NCBI GenBank assembly: GCA_019695395.1
Contig: JAIBAD010000002.1
Span: 23,486 to 87,485, forward strand
Direction: 5' to 3'
From: Alphaproteobacteria bacterium
GTDB taxonomy: Bacteria > Pseudomonadota > Alphaproteobacteria > JAEUKQ01 > JAIBAD01
Length of the DNA: 64,000 bases
The notes below the pieces were generated by a model. That model ran no database searches, was not told the DNA's origin, and worked only from the letters and a program-made list of their open reading frames with translations. Positions 44,891-54,572 of this stretch are shown one piece after another. The position numbers were made by a program, and so were the translations under genes. How positions within the stretch are numbered: position 1 is the first letter of the stretch; each line of letters starts with the position of its first letter.

Positions 44891-45187
44891 TTTCTCTCCT
44901 CTTTCTCTCCCCTAAGTATATTCTTGGAAAAGTTTGTTTTATAATTAATTATAGGATTTTATTTATTTAAAAATTGTAAATAAAAAGTCGAAACTTTAAA
45001 AATTCATATTTTACATGAAACCAATGATTTTTTTTATAAAGAGGTTTATTTTTCTATATATAGTAGATACCTATCTACTAATCAAAAATATAGAAAATCC
45101 ATGAAAATAAATAATGAAGTTATTTTCATATTTTAGAATAATAGTATATTTTTTTAGATAAAATTTGATTTAGAATCAGAAATAATT
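44891..45187. promoter_or_regulatory. AT-rich gap with a candidate operator
   Basis: No gene is seen in this 297-base gap. A perfect inverted repeat, TAGTAGATA-CC-TATCTACTA (45061-45080), lies about 170 bases upstream of the repeat-protein start and about 110 bases beyond the emrB stop. It lacks a T tract and so is unlikely to be a terminator. It resembles an operator for a dimeric regulator. The sequence around it is AT-rich enough to be a promoter. Confidence 0.4.
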
Positions 45188-46714
45188 TTAATCAATAATA
45201 GGTTTTGTAATTTCTTCCCTATTTTGTTTACGTAAAAGTAAAACCATAGGGATAATAGCTATAACCATCCACATCATAAATTTAAAATCATTAATATAAC
45301 CTATAGTAAAGGCTTGTTTAGTAATTTCATTATTAAGAACAGCTAACGCTGCTTTTTCGTTATGTACCATTTTTGGTGCTATTGAATGTATAACATGTGT
45401 CTTGTTATAAAGTGTAATGTCTTCAACAAGATAAGCATGGTTAATTTTTGCATTTTGACTAAGAAGAGCAATAACAATTGATATTCCAATACTGCTTCCT
45501 ATATTACGCATTAAACTAAAAAATCCAGCAGCTTCTGTTCTATGAGATCCAGGTAATGTCGCAAAAGCTATGGCGCTTAAGGGAACGAAAATAAAACCTA
45601 GCCCAAATCCTTGGATTATCCCGCTTGAAATAATTAAATGAACAGGGACAAAAGTTGTAAATTTTGTCATTTCAAATAAGGAAAAAGCAGTTAACATTAA
45701 GCCAAAAGTAATTAAAAATCTTGGATCTATTTTTCCTGTCATTTTACCAACGATAATCATCGCAATCATGGTGCCAACTCCGCGTGGTGCTAGTAATAGT
45801 CCAACATCAACAACTGGATAGCCCATAATATTTTGTAAAAATGGTGGAAGAAGTGCCATAGTGGCCAATAGAATAATTCCAACAAAAAATATAAAAATTA
45901 TTCCTGTAACAAAATTACGATCTTGAAACATAAATATGCTAATAAAAGGATGTTGAACATAAAAAATATGGACAAGAAACATCCAAAAAGAAATAGCTAT
46001 TAAGCCTGCATAAAAAATAATTTCCCATGAATGAAACCAATCGGCTTGTTCACCCCGGTCTAACATTAATTGTAACCCTCCAATGGCGATGCTTAATGTT
46101 AAAAAACCAAAAATATCAAGAGGTCTGTGACGTATATCATCTTGGGCAAGAAAAGTATATATGCCTAAAAAAGAAATAATACCAATGGGTAAATTGATAT
46201 AAAATACCCACCGCCAACTATAATATTCTGTTAAATACCCACCGAGTGTTGGCCCTAAAATAGGTCCAATCATAACCCCTAATCCCCACAAAGCCATAGC
46301 TGCCCCATGTTTTTCTTTGGGATTTATATCTAATAAAATAGATTGGGATAAAGGGACTAAAGCTGCTCCAAAAACACCTTGAAGAAGTCTGAAAGCAACT
46401 ATTTCTCCAAGGGATGTAGATATACCACAAAGAAGTGAGACAAAAGTAAATCCGGCAATAGAAATTAATAAAATATTTTTTCTACCGAAATTTTCGGTTA
46501 TCCAACCTGTGCATGGTGTCATAATAGCAGAGGCGACAATATAAGATGTTAAAACCCACGAAATTTGATCTTGAGTTGCCGAAATACTACCTTGTATATG
46601 AGGAAGGGCGACATTAGCAATAGTTGTATCAATAACTTGCATGACTGTGGCAAGCATAACGGAAATAGTGATCATCCCCTTATAGGGTACATAGGTATGT
46701 TGGGATACAGTCAT
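45188..46714 (-). CDS. DHA2-family MFS drug efflux transporter (EmrB type)
   Basis: This is a 508-residue, 14-helix drug/proton antiporter. The DHA2 pattern is clear: MLATVMQVIDTTIANVALPHIQG in helix 1, SWVLTSYIVASAIMTPCTGW, then GRKNILLISIAGF in the motif A loop and the GALVPLSQSILLDINPKE region. With EmrA-type and outer-membrane partners it would expel hydrophobic compounds across both membranes. It follows the HlyD-type gene by 16 bases, the usual emrA-emrB pairing. No outer-membrane channel gene is adjacent. Substrate range cannot be read. Confidence 0.92.
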   Translation of the reverse strand: MTVSQHTYVPYKGMITISVMLATVMQVIDTTIANVALPHIQGSISATQDQISWVLTSYIVASAIMTPCTGWITENFGRKNILLISIAGFTFVSLLCGISTSLGEIVAFRLLQGVFGAALVPLSQSILLDINPKEKHGAAMALWGLGVMIGPILGPTLGGYLTEYYSWRWVFYINLPIGIISFLGIYTFLAQDDIRHRPLDIFGFLTLSIAIGGLQLMLDRGEQADWFHSWEIIFYAGLIAISFWMFLVHIFYVQHPFISIFMFQDRNFVTGIIFIFFVGIILLATMALLPPFLQNIMGYPVVDVGLLLAPRGVGTMIAMIIVGKMTGKIDPRFLITFGLMLTAFSLFEMTKFTTFVPVHLIISSGIIQGFGLGFIFVPLSAIAFATLPGSHRTEAAGFFSLMRNIGSSIGISIVIALLSQNAKINHAYLVEDITLYNKTHVIHSIAPKMVHNEKAALAVLNNEITKQAFTIGYINDFKFMMWMVIAIIPMVLLLRKQNREEITKPIID

Positions 46715-46730
46715 AACAAAAAATTATTAT

Positions 46731-47798
46731 TTAACCATGAAAAGAAAATAAATTAGAAAAAAAATGTTGTTCCCCAGTATCAATAATAACATGACTGCTC
46801 ATCCCACCAGCTAAGGGAGGGTTGCCCTGGTAATCGGTTAATTCTAATCTTACCATGATACGTTGAACAACCTTAACCCAATTTCCTGAACTATTTTGTG
46901 GGGGTAGAATAGCAAATTCTGATCCAGTTGCAGGTGTAATGCTAATAACTGTAGCTTCCCATTTTTCTTGGGGATAGGTATCAATTTTAATTTCAGCTTT
47001 TTGGCCAGGTCGTACATAAGTTAAATCTGTTTCTTTAAAATTTGCCTCAATCCATAATTGATTATCATTAACCACACTAAAAAGTGGTGTGCCTGCATTA
47101 ACATATTCCCCTTCTTCAAGCGTGACGTTAGCAACAACCCCATTTGTTGGGGCATAAATTTCTACATGCGACAAATCTAATTTTGCCTTTTCAAGCTCTT
47201 GCAGGGCTTGCTTATAACGAGGGTGATTTTCAACAGGTAAATTTGGATCGTTAGCTAATTTTACCTTTTGGGCCAAAACATCTTGCTCGGCTGCATTTTG
47301 TGCCGCAATCGCTGCATCTCTTTCATAAACGCTTTGATCATATTGGGCCATAGCCATGACATTGGTTTGGGTTAATTGTTTATAGCGTTGATATTTACGT
47401 TCTTGAAAACGAACCTCCTCTTTTGTTTTTTGAAGTTCAGCAATTTTATGCAAATAATCCGCTTTCATACTTTCAATTTCGCTTTGTATATTAGCAAGAT
47501 TGGCTTCAGCCCGTGTAACGGCAATTTCAAAAGGTTTTTTATCTATTACAAATAATTTTTGCCCTTCTGTAACACGTATATTATCCTTGATGGTAACTTC
47601 GATAACACGTCCATTTATTTCTGGGCTGATAGGTGTTTTAGCAACTTTAACATAAGCATTTTCTGTTGATACATAACGATCCCCAAAAAGATAGAAATAA
47701 CCTCCTGTGAAAATAATTAACAAAGGAATAATTAAAATAAAAATATAACGACGATAAATATATAAATTTTTTATCAAACTATTTACTTTTTTTGTCAC
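46731..47798 (-). CDS. HlyD-type periplasmic adaptor (EmrA type)
   Basis: This 355-residue membrane fusion protein has one N-terminal helix (YIFILIIPLLIIFTGGYFYLF), a lipoyl-like half motif (TPISPEINGRVIEVTIKDN), a coiled-coil hairpin of about 100 residues (residues about 80-180, heptad-rich), and the second lipoyl half VEIYAPTNGVVANVTLEEGEYV. The beta-barrel domain follows with ATVISITPATGSEFAILPP, a recognisable EmrA signature. It is 16 bases upstream of the EmrB-type gene and 50 bases downstream of the antiporter gene. The pair should form an efflux unit with a TolC-like channel elsewhere. Confidence 0.92.
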   Translation of the reverse strand: MTKKVNSLIKNLYIYRRYIFILIIPLLIIFTGGYFYLFGDRYVSTENAYVKVAKTPISPEINGRVIEVTIKDNIRVTEGQKLFVIDKKPFEIAVTRAEANLANIQSEIESMKADYLHKIAELQKTKEEVRFQERKYQRYKQLTQTNVMAMAQYDQSVYERDAAIAAQNAAEQDVLAQKVKLANDPNLPVENHPRYKQALQELEKAKLDLSHVEIYAPTNGVVANVTLEEGEYVNAGTPLFSVVNDNQLWIEANFKETDLTYVRPGQKAEIKIDTYPQEKWEATVISITPATGSEFAILPPQNSSGNWVKVVQRIMVRLELTDYQGNPPLAGGMSSHVIIDTGEQHFFSNLFSFHG

Positions 47799-47848
47799 AA
47801 TAAAATCTCGTTTTTTTAAATATATGGTTTATTTTGATATAAAATGTA

Positions 47849-49534
47849 TTAAAAAGAAATTGGATGTTGTTTATGAAGATATTCTACCATTCGACGTCCT
47901 ACTTCACGGGGACCCATAACAGCTAGATCAACATTTTGTTGAATAAAATAATCCATCTCTTCGTCATTATGGGCTCTTACCAATACTTTAATTGAAGGCT
48001 TAAGTGTTTTAGCCACCTCAACAATTTTACGTGCTTCAAAAGGGTTGGGAACAGCAACGATAATGGCAATAGCTGATTCTATGGCTGCTTTTTCTAATGT
48101 TTCTGCATGACTAGCATCCCCTACAATTGCATGAAATCCTTTATTTCTCAAAAGTTCTATTCGTTCCCTATTCGCATCAATCACAACTAAATTAATATGG
48201 GCCGATTTAAGATTATCAGGTATATATTGGCCCACACGACCATAGCCCACTAAAATAACCAATTCTTTTAATATTTTTTTTTCATCTATAGCCAAGTAAG
48301 ATAAAGCATCATTTCTTTTTGTAAGAAAGCTAAAAATTTTGGATTTTTTAGTTATAAAATCATAAATAATTGTACTTAATTGAAAAAGGGCCGGATTTAA
48401 AGAGATAGAAATCAAAGCACCTGCTAGAATAAGATCTCTTCCTTCTTCAGGTAATAAATTATGCTGAACGCCAAGATTGGCTAGGATAAAAGAAAATTCA
48501 CCAATTTGGGCTAATCCAGCAGAAACTAAAAAAGCAGTTTTTAAAGGATAGCGTAATAATAGAATAATTAAACTTGCTGCTAAACCCTTACCAATAATAA
48601 TAACAGCTAGAACAAGAAGTACTTGAAAAGGATGATCAAGTAAAATTATAGGGTTAAATAACATCCCAACTGAGACGAAAAAGAGCACAGCAAAAGCATC
48701 TTGTAAAGGTAATGCTTTTTCAGCAACTTCATGGCATAAATCGGATTCTTTGATCATCATACCTGCAAAAAAAGCACCTAAGGCAAATGAAACATCAAAT
48801 AATTTTGCAGCTCCAAAGGCAACGCCAATGGCAACAGTAAAAACTGCGAGCGTAAATAATTCACGGGAATGGGTTCGAGATACAGCCATCAGTAACCATG
48901 GTAAAAAACGTTTTCCTAAAACCATCATAATGCCAATAAATAAAGCAACTTTACCGATAGCCCAAAAAAAATCTTTAAGAGAGCTTACATAATGTAATGT
49001 TTCATAATTTTTAGCTAATGCAGGTATTAAAATTAAAACAAGAACCATAGCTAAATCTTCAATAATTAACCATCCTATTGCAATATTTCCATTAACAGAT
49101 TGGAGAAGATTATAACTTTCTAAGGCCCGAAGAAGAACAACAGTACTAGCCACAGATAAGGCTAAACCTAAAACCAAACCACTGGCCAAGGGCCAATTCC
49201 AAAAAGATGAAATCAAGATACCAAGAAGCGTTGCAACAATGATTTGGACTAAAGCACCTGGAAGGGCAATATGTTTTACTTCTAAAAGATTGGTAGTCGA
49301 AAAATGCAATCCCACGCCAAACATCAATAATAAGATACCAATTTCTGACAAAGCTTCAGCAATAGAAGCATCAGCAACCAACCCAGGTGTGAAAGGCCCA
49401 ATGGCAATCCCTGCAATAAGATATCCAACAATAGGCGAAAGTCGTAGTTTAGATGCAATAAGTCCGCAAAGAAAAGCAGCAGAAAATCCAACAGCTATTG
49501 TAGAAATAAGCGGTAGTTCATGGGGCAAAGTCAT
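47849..49534 (-). CDS. CPA2-type cation:proton antiporter with TrkA-N domain
   Basis: This 561-residue membrane protein belongs to the KefB/RosB branch. It has about a dozen helices (residues about 8-385) containing the LPGALVQIIV and GALVSISLNPALF-like transport segments, followed by a cytosolic RCK/TrkA-N domain with VILVGYGRVGQYIPDNL-like nucleotide binding and the second half ending in AVMGPREVGRRMVEYL. It would exchange K+ or Na+ for H+ and may respond to NAD(H). It lies 50 bases upstream of the EmrA-type gene on the same strand. Ion specificity is not readable. Confidence 0.88.
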   Translation of the reverse strand: MTLPHELPLISTIAVGFSAAFLCGLIASKLRLSPIVGYLIAGIAIGPFTPGLVADASIAEALSEIGILLLMFGVGLHFSTTNLLEVKHIALPGALVQIIVATLLGILISSFWNWPLASGLVLGLALSVASTVVLLRALESYNLLQSVNGNIAIGWLIIEDLAMVLVLILIPALAKNYETLHYVSSLKDFFWAIGKVALFIGIMMVLGKRFLPWLLMAVSRTHSRELFTLAVFTVAIGVAFGAAKLFDVSFALGAFFAGMMIKESDLCHEVAEKALPLQDAFAVLFFVSVGMLFNPIILLDHPFQVLLVLAVIIIGKGLAASLIILLLRYPLKTAFLVSAGLAQIGEFSFILANLGVQHNLLPEEGRDLILAGALISISLNPALFQLSTIIYDFITKKSKIFSFLTKRNDALSYLAIDEKKILKELVILVGYGRVGQYIPDNLKSAHINLVVIDANRERIELLRNKGFHAIVGDASHAETLEKAAIESAIAIIVAVPNPFEARKIVEVAKTLKPSIKVLVRAHNDEEMDYFIQQNVDLAVMGPREVGRRMVEYLHKQHPISF

Positions 49535-49623
49535 TGATGAAGGTTTCTTAAAATAAGGTAAGAAGCTAAAATCTTAATTATTAAACTATAATTTAAAATA
49601 GCAAAAATGAATAGTTTTTTATT

Positions 49624-50979
49624 TTAAGCAGATATAATTTTTTTTGAATGATTTGATTGTCTGATATTTTGTAAAACAGATTCCACAGAATCCATAACTT
49701 TGTTTAAAAGGTTCATGCCTTGGCCACATGTAATACGTAAAACACAAGCATCAGGATCGTGATAAAAGTATGATAAAGGAAAAAGAGCAATATTTTTTTC
49801 TGCTAAAAGATAGGCGGCCACATCAACATCAGTTTCAACTACGCCTGATGTATTATACGTACCTAAAATTTCTTTGGTTTTTGATGTTAGGGATAACCCT
49901 TTAAATTCAGATAAATCCATTAAGACATAAAAAATTTGGGGGTGATGATTTTTTTTGGGGTAAGCAATACCCAATTCTTCTGTTCTTTCAGTAATTTTTT
50001 GAACTTGGCTTTGATAAAAATCTCGCATATCTTGATGATGTTCCTGTTGATGGTTCTCGTACCATTCCATAACCTTGGTATACCCTGCTTGAATTTCGGG
50101 TGCGACTTTAAAATAAATATGGATGTTTGGATCCATAATTTCTTGAATACGTTTTTTGCTGGCTGCTACAATACCCACCCGGTATCCGGTTGCTGAAAAC
50201 CCTTTACCGATGGTACGAATAATTGTAATTCGATCTTTTAAATCAGGTGCAACTTCAATTAAAGAAACATGTCCATTAAATGCAACTTCAGCATAAGCTT
50301 CATCAAGGGTGATGCTAATATTTTTATTTTCTGGGCGGCGCAGGATAATGGCTACTTTTTCCCAAACCTCTCTTGACGTTGCATAACCCATAGGATTATG
50401 GGGATCACATAATCTTATTTCATGAATGTTACCATGTTGGTTTCTTGCTTCTTTAATTGTTTCATCTAATTTTTCTGCTGTAAATCCGTGCTGGCTGACA
50501 TCCATGGGAAACATTTTAGGTGAATGGTGCCACATATGACATGGAAAGGGTAAAATAACCAAAGCATCACGTGTAATATGTTGGGTTAATGCACTAAGAC
50601 TTCCCGTGGCCCCAGCAGTAAATAATATTTCATCTGCTTTATAACCAGTATGAGATGATAATTTATAAAGTTTGTTAAGTGTTATAGCGATACGTTCTCT
50701 GTACCTTTTTTCTCCTTGGGGATCGCCATATCCTTCAACTGCCCGCATGTTATGTTCATCTTTAAACTCTGCAACTTTATCAAAATCTTTATTTTTCAGA
50801 TGCGCTCTTGCCACAGTAATAGCTTTTTGCTGCTGATCAAGATATTCTTGCATACCTGTTAAAAATTCAGGACGCATAGGAAGAGAAGGTTCTCCTACAA
50901 TTGTCATTTGTATACCACGTTGTTCAGCGTTATAATAAAATGACATGAAAGGTAATAAAGATCTTTTTGGTTTATACAT
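49624..50979 (-). CDS. Class I/II aminotransferase-like protein
   Basis: This 451-residue PLP enzyme of fold type I has a substrate-side LFTAGATGSLSAL, the LCDPHNPMGYA segment that contains the conserved Asn, and the cofactor lysine in TIGKGFSATGYRVGIVA (close to the sequence around the PLP lysine of aspartate aminotransferases), with arginine contact near the C-terminus in VLRITCGQG. It is longer than common aminotransferases because of an N-terminal extension of about 40 residues with an MTIVGEPSLPMRPEF stretch. Substrate unclear. It is separated from its neighbours and no operon is evident. The start at 50979 is the first ATG; an internal ATG 24 codons later is possible. Confidence 0.84.
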   Translation of the reverse strand: MYKPKRSLLPFMSFYYNAEQRGIQMTIVGEPSLPMRPEFLTGMQEYLDQQQKAITVARAHLKNKDFDKVAEFKDEHNMRAVEGYGDPQGEKRYRERIAITLNKLYKLSSHTGYKADEILFTAGATGSLSALTQHITRDALVILPFPCHMWHHSPKMFPMDVSQHGFTAEKLDETIKEARNQHGNIHEIRLCDPHNPMGYATSREVWEKVAIILRRPENKNISITLDEAYAEVAFNGHVSLIEVAPDLKDRITIIRTIGKGFSATGYRVGIVAASKKRIQEIMDPNIHIYFKVAPEIQAGYTKVMEWYENHQQEHHQDMRDFYQSQVQKITERTEELGIAYPKKNHHPQIFYVLMDLSEFKGLSLTSKTKEILGTYNTSGVVETDVDVAAYLLAEKNIALFPLSYFYHDPDACVLRITCGQGMNLLNKVMDSVESVLQNIRQSNHSKKIISA

Positions 50980-51179
50980 GTGTTTTAAATAACCTTTTAT
51001 TTAATAATTTTTTATCTATCTATAAGTAATAAAACGTAATTTAGAATTATAAAGATCTAGTTTAATTCAAGCAAGTATGGATTATTTTGTATTATATATA
51101 CAAAAAAATAACAGATAAATGGTCCAATTTTATAAACTATAATTGCTTTAAATTTGCAATTGCCAATTTAATAAAAAAA

Positions 51180-51254
<75 letters not shown>

Positions 51255-51279
51255 TTAGCTAGTAAATTTCTAAATTACC

Positions 51280-52782
51280 CTAATTAACTAATCTAGCAGC
51301 GTCAACCGAAGTTTGCTCTTCTTTTAATTGCTGTTGGGAAGGATTGATATCTATAGTATTCTTATCAATCTCTATAGACTGCTTAAGATTATTTGGATCA
51401 TGAGGGTTTTTGATATTGACGATAGGTTCTTGATAATTAATTTGATTTAAAGAAAGATTATTTTTGTCCATAGCAATAATTAAAGTGGATGCAAGGCGCC
51501 AATCAATCGTATCAAAATTATGGCATCTTGGACAGCAAGCTTGCCAAGAATTATTTTCATAATTGCAACTTTTACAAACCCACCCGTAATTGGGTTCTGC
51601 TTTAGATAATTTATCTAACCAGTGATTGACTTGAACTGGGTCATGAAATCCTTGTTCTTCAATTTTTATCATAAGGTGACATAATTCAATAGTTAAAGGA
51701 CCTGTATGTTGGGCTTGATTTAATGAAGTACGTGCAATATCCCATTTCTTTTCTTGAATAGCAACTTTAGCAATGGTTATAAAACTTATATAATGGTTGG
51801 GATTAAAAGAAGCTAATTTTTGTGCAGCAAGGATAGGAGATTTATTTTTATCAAAATTTTTAATGTATAAATCAGCTAATATTGGATGTGGTGTAACACC
51901 CCAATTCTTCTCTATATATTTTAAAAGTTGACGAGGCGTAGAAAGTTGATTTAAAAACCAGCTTTTTAAAATGACAGCAAATATTAAATGAGGTGCCCAT
52001 CCTAATATACGTTGTAAAAGATCTAAATTTTCTTTTATTTGATCTGAATTATTAAGTATGGAAGATAATTTTAATCTTAATTGTTCGGTATAAATAACGG
52101 CCCGATAACGAATTGCTTCTATCTGGGTTAAAACACCTATTTTTTTTGCCTGGTCCAAAATATCAAGACAATTTTGCCAGTTTTGGAGACGAAAATTAAG
52201 ATTAAGATATGTTTTAATAAGCCAAGGGTTCTGGCCATTTTTTTGCATGGCATTTTTGGTTAAGAGTAAAGCTTGATGAATATCATCATGTTGTAAAGAT
52301 TGGGTAATTAATCCTCGGCTACCTAAAAACTCTGTTTGGTCATTTTGTTGCATGGACAAAAAATATTTTTGTGCTTCTTTTTCATCACCAGCTAATTGGG
52401 CTATTTGAGCCGATAATAATAAAGTTAAAGGTGAAGTACCAAGATAATGAACAGATTGCTTAATTAAAGAATTTGCTTTTGTGGTATCTCCTGCGGCAAT
52501 TGTTAAAATTGTTTGAGATAAAATAGCTAAACCTTTTTCTTGATTTTTTTGTTTTTTCTTCAACCGCCATTTTGCAGGAAAATGAATGATAAAATTGCCT
52601 AATGCTAAAATAAATGATAAAGCAAGTGTAAAAAACACAAAAAAGAAAACGAATAGCCAACTTGGCATACCTATTTGATATCCAAACCATTCCATAGTTA
52701 TTTGACCGGGTTGATTGGATATCCAATATGTTGTTAAAATGATAAAAAATAAAAAACAAAATATAATGAAAGTACGGATCAT
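51280..52782 (-). CDS. hemY: HemY-like TPR membrane protein
   Basis: This is a 500-residue inner-membrane protein of the bacterial HemY family (not the oxidase of Bacillus). Two N-terminal helices (residues about 3-17 and 42-67) are followed by TPR-like helical repeats such as LTLLLSAQIAQLAGDEKEAQKYF. Near the C-terminus is a zinc ribbon, WVCKSCNYENNSWQACCPRC (C-x2-C and C-x2-C), as in many alphaproteobacterial members. The family sits next to haem genes but its biochemical role is still unclear. Its ATG overlaps the COG4223 stop (ATGA), so they are coupled. hemD and hemC lie immediately upstream. Confidence 0.87.
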   Translation of the reverse strand: MIRTFIIFCFLFFIILTTYWISNQPGQITMEWFGYQIGMPSWLFVFFFVFFTLALSFILALGNFIIHFPAKWRLKKKQKNQEKGLAILSQTILTIAAGDTTKANSLIKQSVHYLGTSPLTLLLSAQIAQLAGDEKEAQKYFLSMQQNDQTEFLGSRGLITQSLQHDDIHQALLLTKNAMQKNGQNPWLIKTYLNLNFRLQNWQNCLDILDQAKKIGVLTQIEAIRYRAVIYTEQLRLKLSSILNNSDQIKENLDLLQRILGWAPHLIFAVILKSWFLNQLSTPRQLLKYIEKNWGVTPHPILADLYIKNFDKNKSPILAAQKLASFNPNHYISFITIAKVAIQEKKWDIARTSLNQAQHTGPLTIELCHLMIKIEEQGFHDPVQVNHWLDKLSKAEPNYGWVCKSCNYENNSWQACCPRCHNFDTIDWRLASTLIIAMDKNNLSLNQINYQEPIVNIKNPHDPNNLKQSIEIDKNTIDINPSQQQLKEEQTSVDAARLVN

Positions 52783-53792
52783 AATGTCCCTTGAGATAGC
52801 TGAGCTGTTAATAAATCAAGTTCAAATATAGCCATTTTTTGTAAAATTATCTGTGCGGATATATAATTCTTGGCTTTTTTTATCCATTCCGCGAGATTAG
52901 ATGTGGATTCAATAGATGATGAAAGAGTATCCAATTCCATCATAGCTAAATCCCAATTTCCAACTTCCATATAGTCTAATATTTTTATTAAATGCTCAGG
53001 AACAAGGGTTTCTGATTTATGAATAGTATTTATGGGACGAATAGTGATAAGATTTTTAAATGACTCTATAATCTTTTTAATAGAACTTTCAGATTGATCG
53101 GATGTTATGTCAGGAGGTTGATTATAATCAGTTTTTAATTTTAATAATTCTTTTTTTAAAGTTATAAAAGTTGGAATGCCTTGCTCTGCCCATGGTTCTA
53201 AAGATTGAATAATTTCTTTAAAATTAGAAATATTTGGGTCCTTATTTTCATTAAATTTATGGAATAAAGTGCTAAAAGGCACACCTTTGTTTATAAAGGT
53301 TCGAAGAGTTTGGCTATAAAGTATAAGAGAGATAGCTCGATTTTTTTCTTCAAAGATTGCTAACGTTTCATTAATTTTGGTGATGTTAAGAAAGTCATCA
53401 ATCTTATCAAGCCGCGTTTTGATATTTTGCCATTGATCATTTTGTTGTTTTAATTCATCAAATACTTTATTTAAATCTTGGGTTCGTTGCTGGTTATTTT
53501 CATTCAATTGATTTGGATTTGAATTAGGGACATTATTTTCAAGATTAGAAAGAGCTATTTTTTGATGAATATCATCAAGTTTCTTATTTAAATTTTCTAA
53601 AGTTGATAAAGGAAGTGTGTTGTTTTGTTCTGAATTAATAGGGGATGATGTTGATAATTGAGTTTGCTGGTGCATTTGTTGAGACCAAAATAACCAACCG
53701 GTAATTGCAAAAAATAATATGATAAGAATAAGAAAAGAAATAAAAAAAATGACCAGTCTAGTGCGGATTTTGTTATTTTTAGGATTATCCAT
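52779..53792 (-). CDS. COG4223/mitofilin-like membrane protein
   Basis: This 337-residue protein has an N-terminal basic segment, one membrane helix (LVIFFISFLILIILFFAITGWLF, about residues 13-35), then a Gln/Asn-rich periplasmic region with a predicted coiled coil (about 55-130), and a helical C-terminal domain. Alphaproteobacteria usually encode such a protein between hemD and hemY, and it is related to the mitochondrial Mitofilin/Mic60 family, which shapes cristae. It is 11 bases downstream of hemD. A role in membrane architecture is suggested by family, not shown here. Confidence 0.8.
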   Translation of the reverse strand: MDNPKNNKIRTRLVIFFISFLILIILFFAITGWLFWSQQMHQQTQLSTSSPINSEQNNTLPLSTLENLNKKLDDIHQKIALSNLENNVPNSNPNQLNENNQQRTQDLNKVFDELKQQNDQWQNIKTRLDKIDDFLNITKINETLAIFEEKNRAISLILYSQTLRTFINKGVPFSTLFHKFNENKDPNISNFKEIIQSLEPWAEQGIPTFITLKKELLKLKTDYNQPPDITSDQSESSIKKIIESFKNLITIRPINTIHKSETLVPEHLIKILDYMEVGNWDLAMMELDTLSSSIESTSNLAEWIKKAKNYISAQIILQKMAIFELDLLTAQLSQGTL

Positions 53793-53803
53793 AAAAATTG
53801 ACC

Positions 53804-54559
53804 TTAATTACAGTTAGGATTTAATTTTATATCAAATAATTTGAAGAGAGAAAGCAAAGAATTTTGATTAGCTTCTGAAGCTATAAGTATTTTTTTCCAA
53901 GAAAACAAATCAATTTCTTTTGATATTTCTGGGCTTAAACATAAAGCAAATATATTTTTACATGCTTGGACCAATTTGTAATCATTTTTAATAAGATTAA
54001 CAAAGATAAAAGCAGTTCTTGGAGAAAAAAAAACAATATAATGAATAAAATTTGATTGGATCATCATCGTTGTCTGAGGAGTTAATTCTTGAAGAGGTAA
54101 AGCTTGATAAAGAATTATTTTTTCAATTTCAAACTTTTTCAATTTCAAAGGCGTAATTAAATCATGGGCAACCATTTCACCTGCCAGATAAAGTAATTTC
54201 CCATTGCGATAATCTAAAGTTTCTAGCAGGGGAACTAAACTTAAAGCATTATTTGATCCACAAATTATTTGGGTGAAGTTATAAGATTGCGCAATATTTG
54301 AACTTCCTTCGCCTACAACAAAAATTGGTATATGACGCTCTGAATAAAGAGAAGCAAAAGCTTTTATGGCATTCTTACTTGTAAAAATAAGAGCTTGGAT
54401 TTGATCAAAATTAATGGAAATATTTTTTATAGGGTTGATGGTAATTAAGGGTTCAATTTGTATATTAAGATCATAGGTTGCTAATATTTGGCATAAAATG
54501 TCACTATCATCCTGGGGACGCGTTAAAAGAACATAAGGTTTGGGTTGAATATCTTGCAT
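53804..54559 (-). CDS. hemD: Uroporphyrinogen-III synthase
   Basis: HemD closes and inverts ring D of hydroxymethylbilane to make uroporphyrinogen III. Sequence conservation in this family is low, but the opening PYVLLTRPQDDSDILC, FTSKNAIKAFASL and the FFSPRTAFIFVNLI segment are typical, and hemC is directly upstream. The frame could start at TTG 54598, overlapping hemC by 26 bases, but the ATG at 54559 places the family's opening at the N-terminus and leaves a 13-base gap after hemC, so I chose that (251 residues). It precedes the COG4223 and hemY genes. Confidence 0.88.
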   Translation of the reverse strand: MQDIQPKPYVLLTRPQDDSDILCQILATYDLNIQIEPLITINPIKNISINFDQIQALIFTSKNAIKAFASLYSERHIPIFVVGEGSSNIAQSYNFTQIICGSNNALSLVPLLETLDYRNGKLLYLAGEMVAHDLITPLKLKKFEIEKIILYQALPLQELTPQTTMMIQSNFIHYIVFFSPRTAFIFVNLIKNDYKLVQACKNIFALCLSPEISKEIDLFSWKKILIASEANQNSLLSLFKLFDIKLNPNCN

Positions 54560-54572
54560 GAATGATGAAAGC

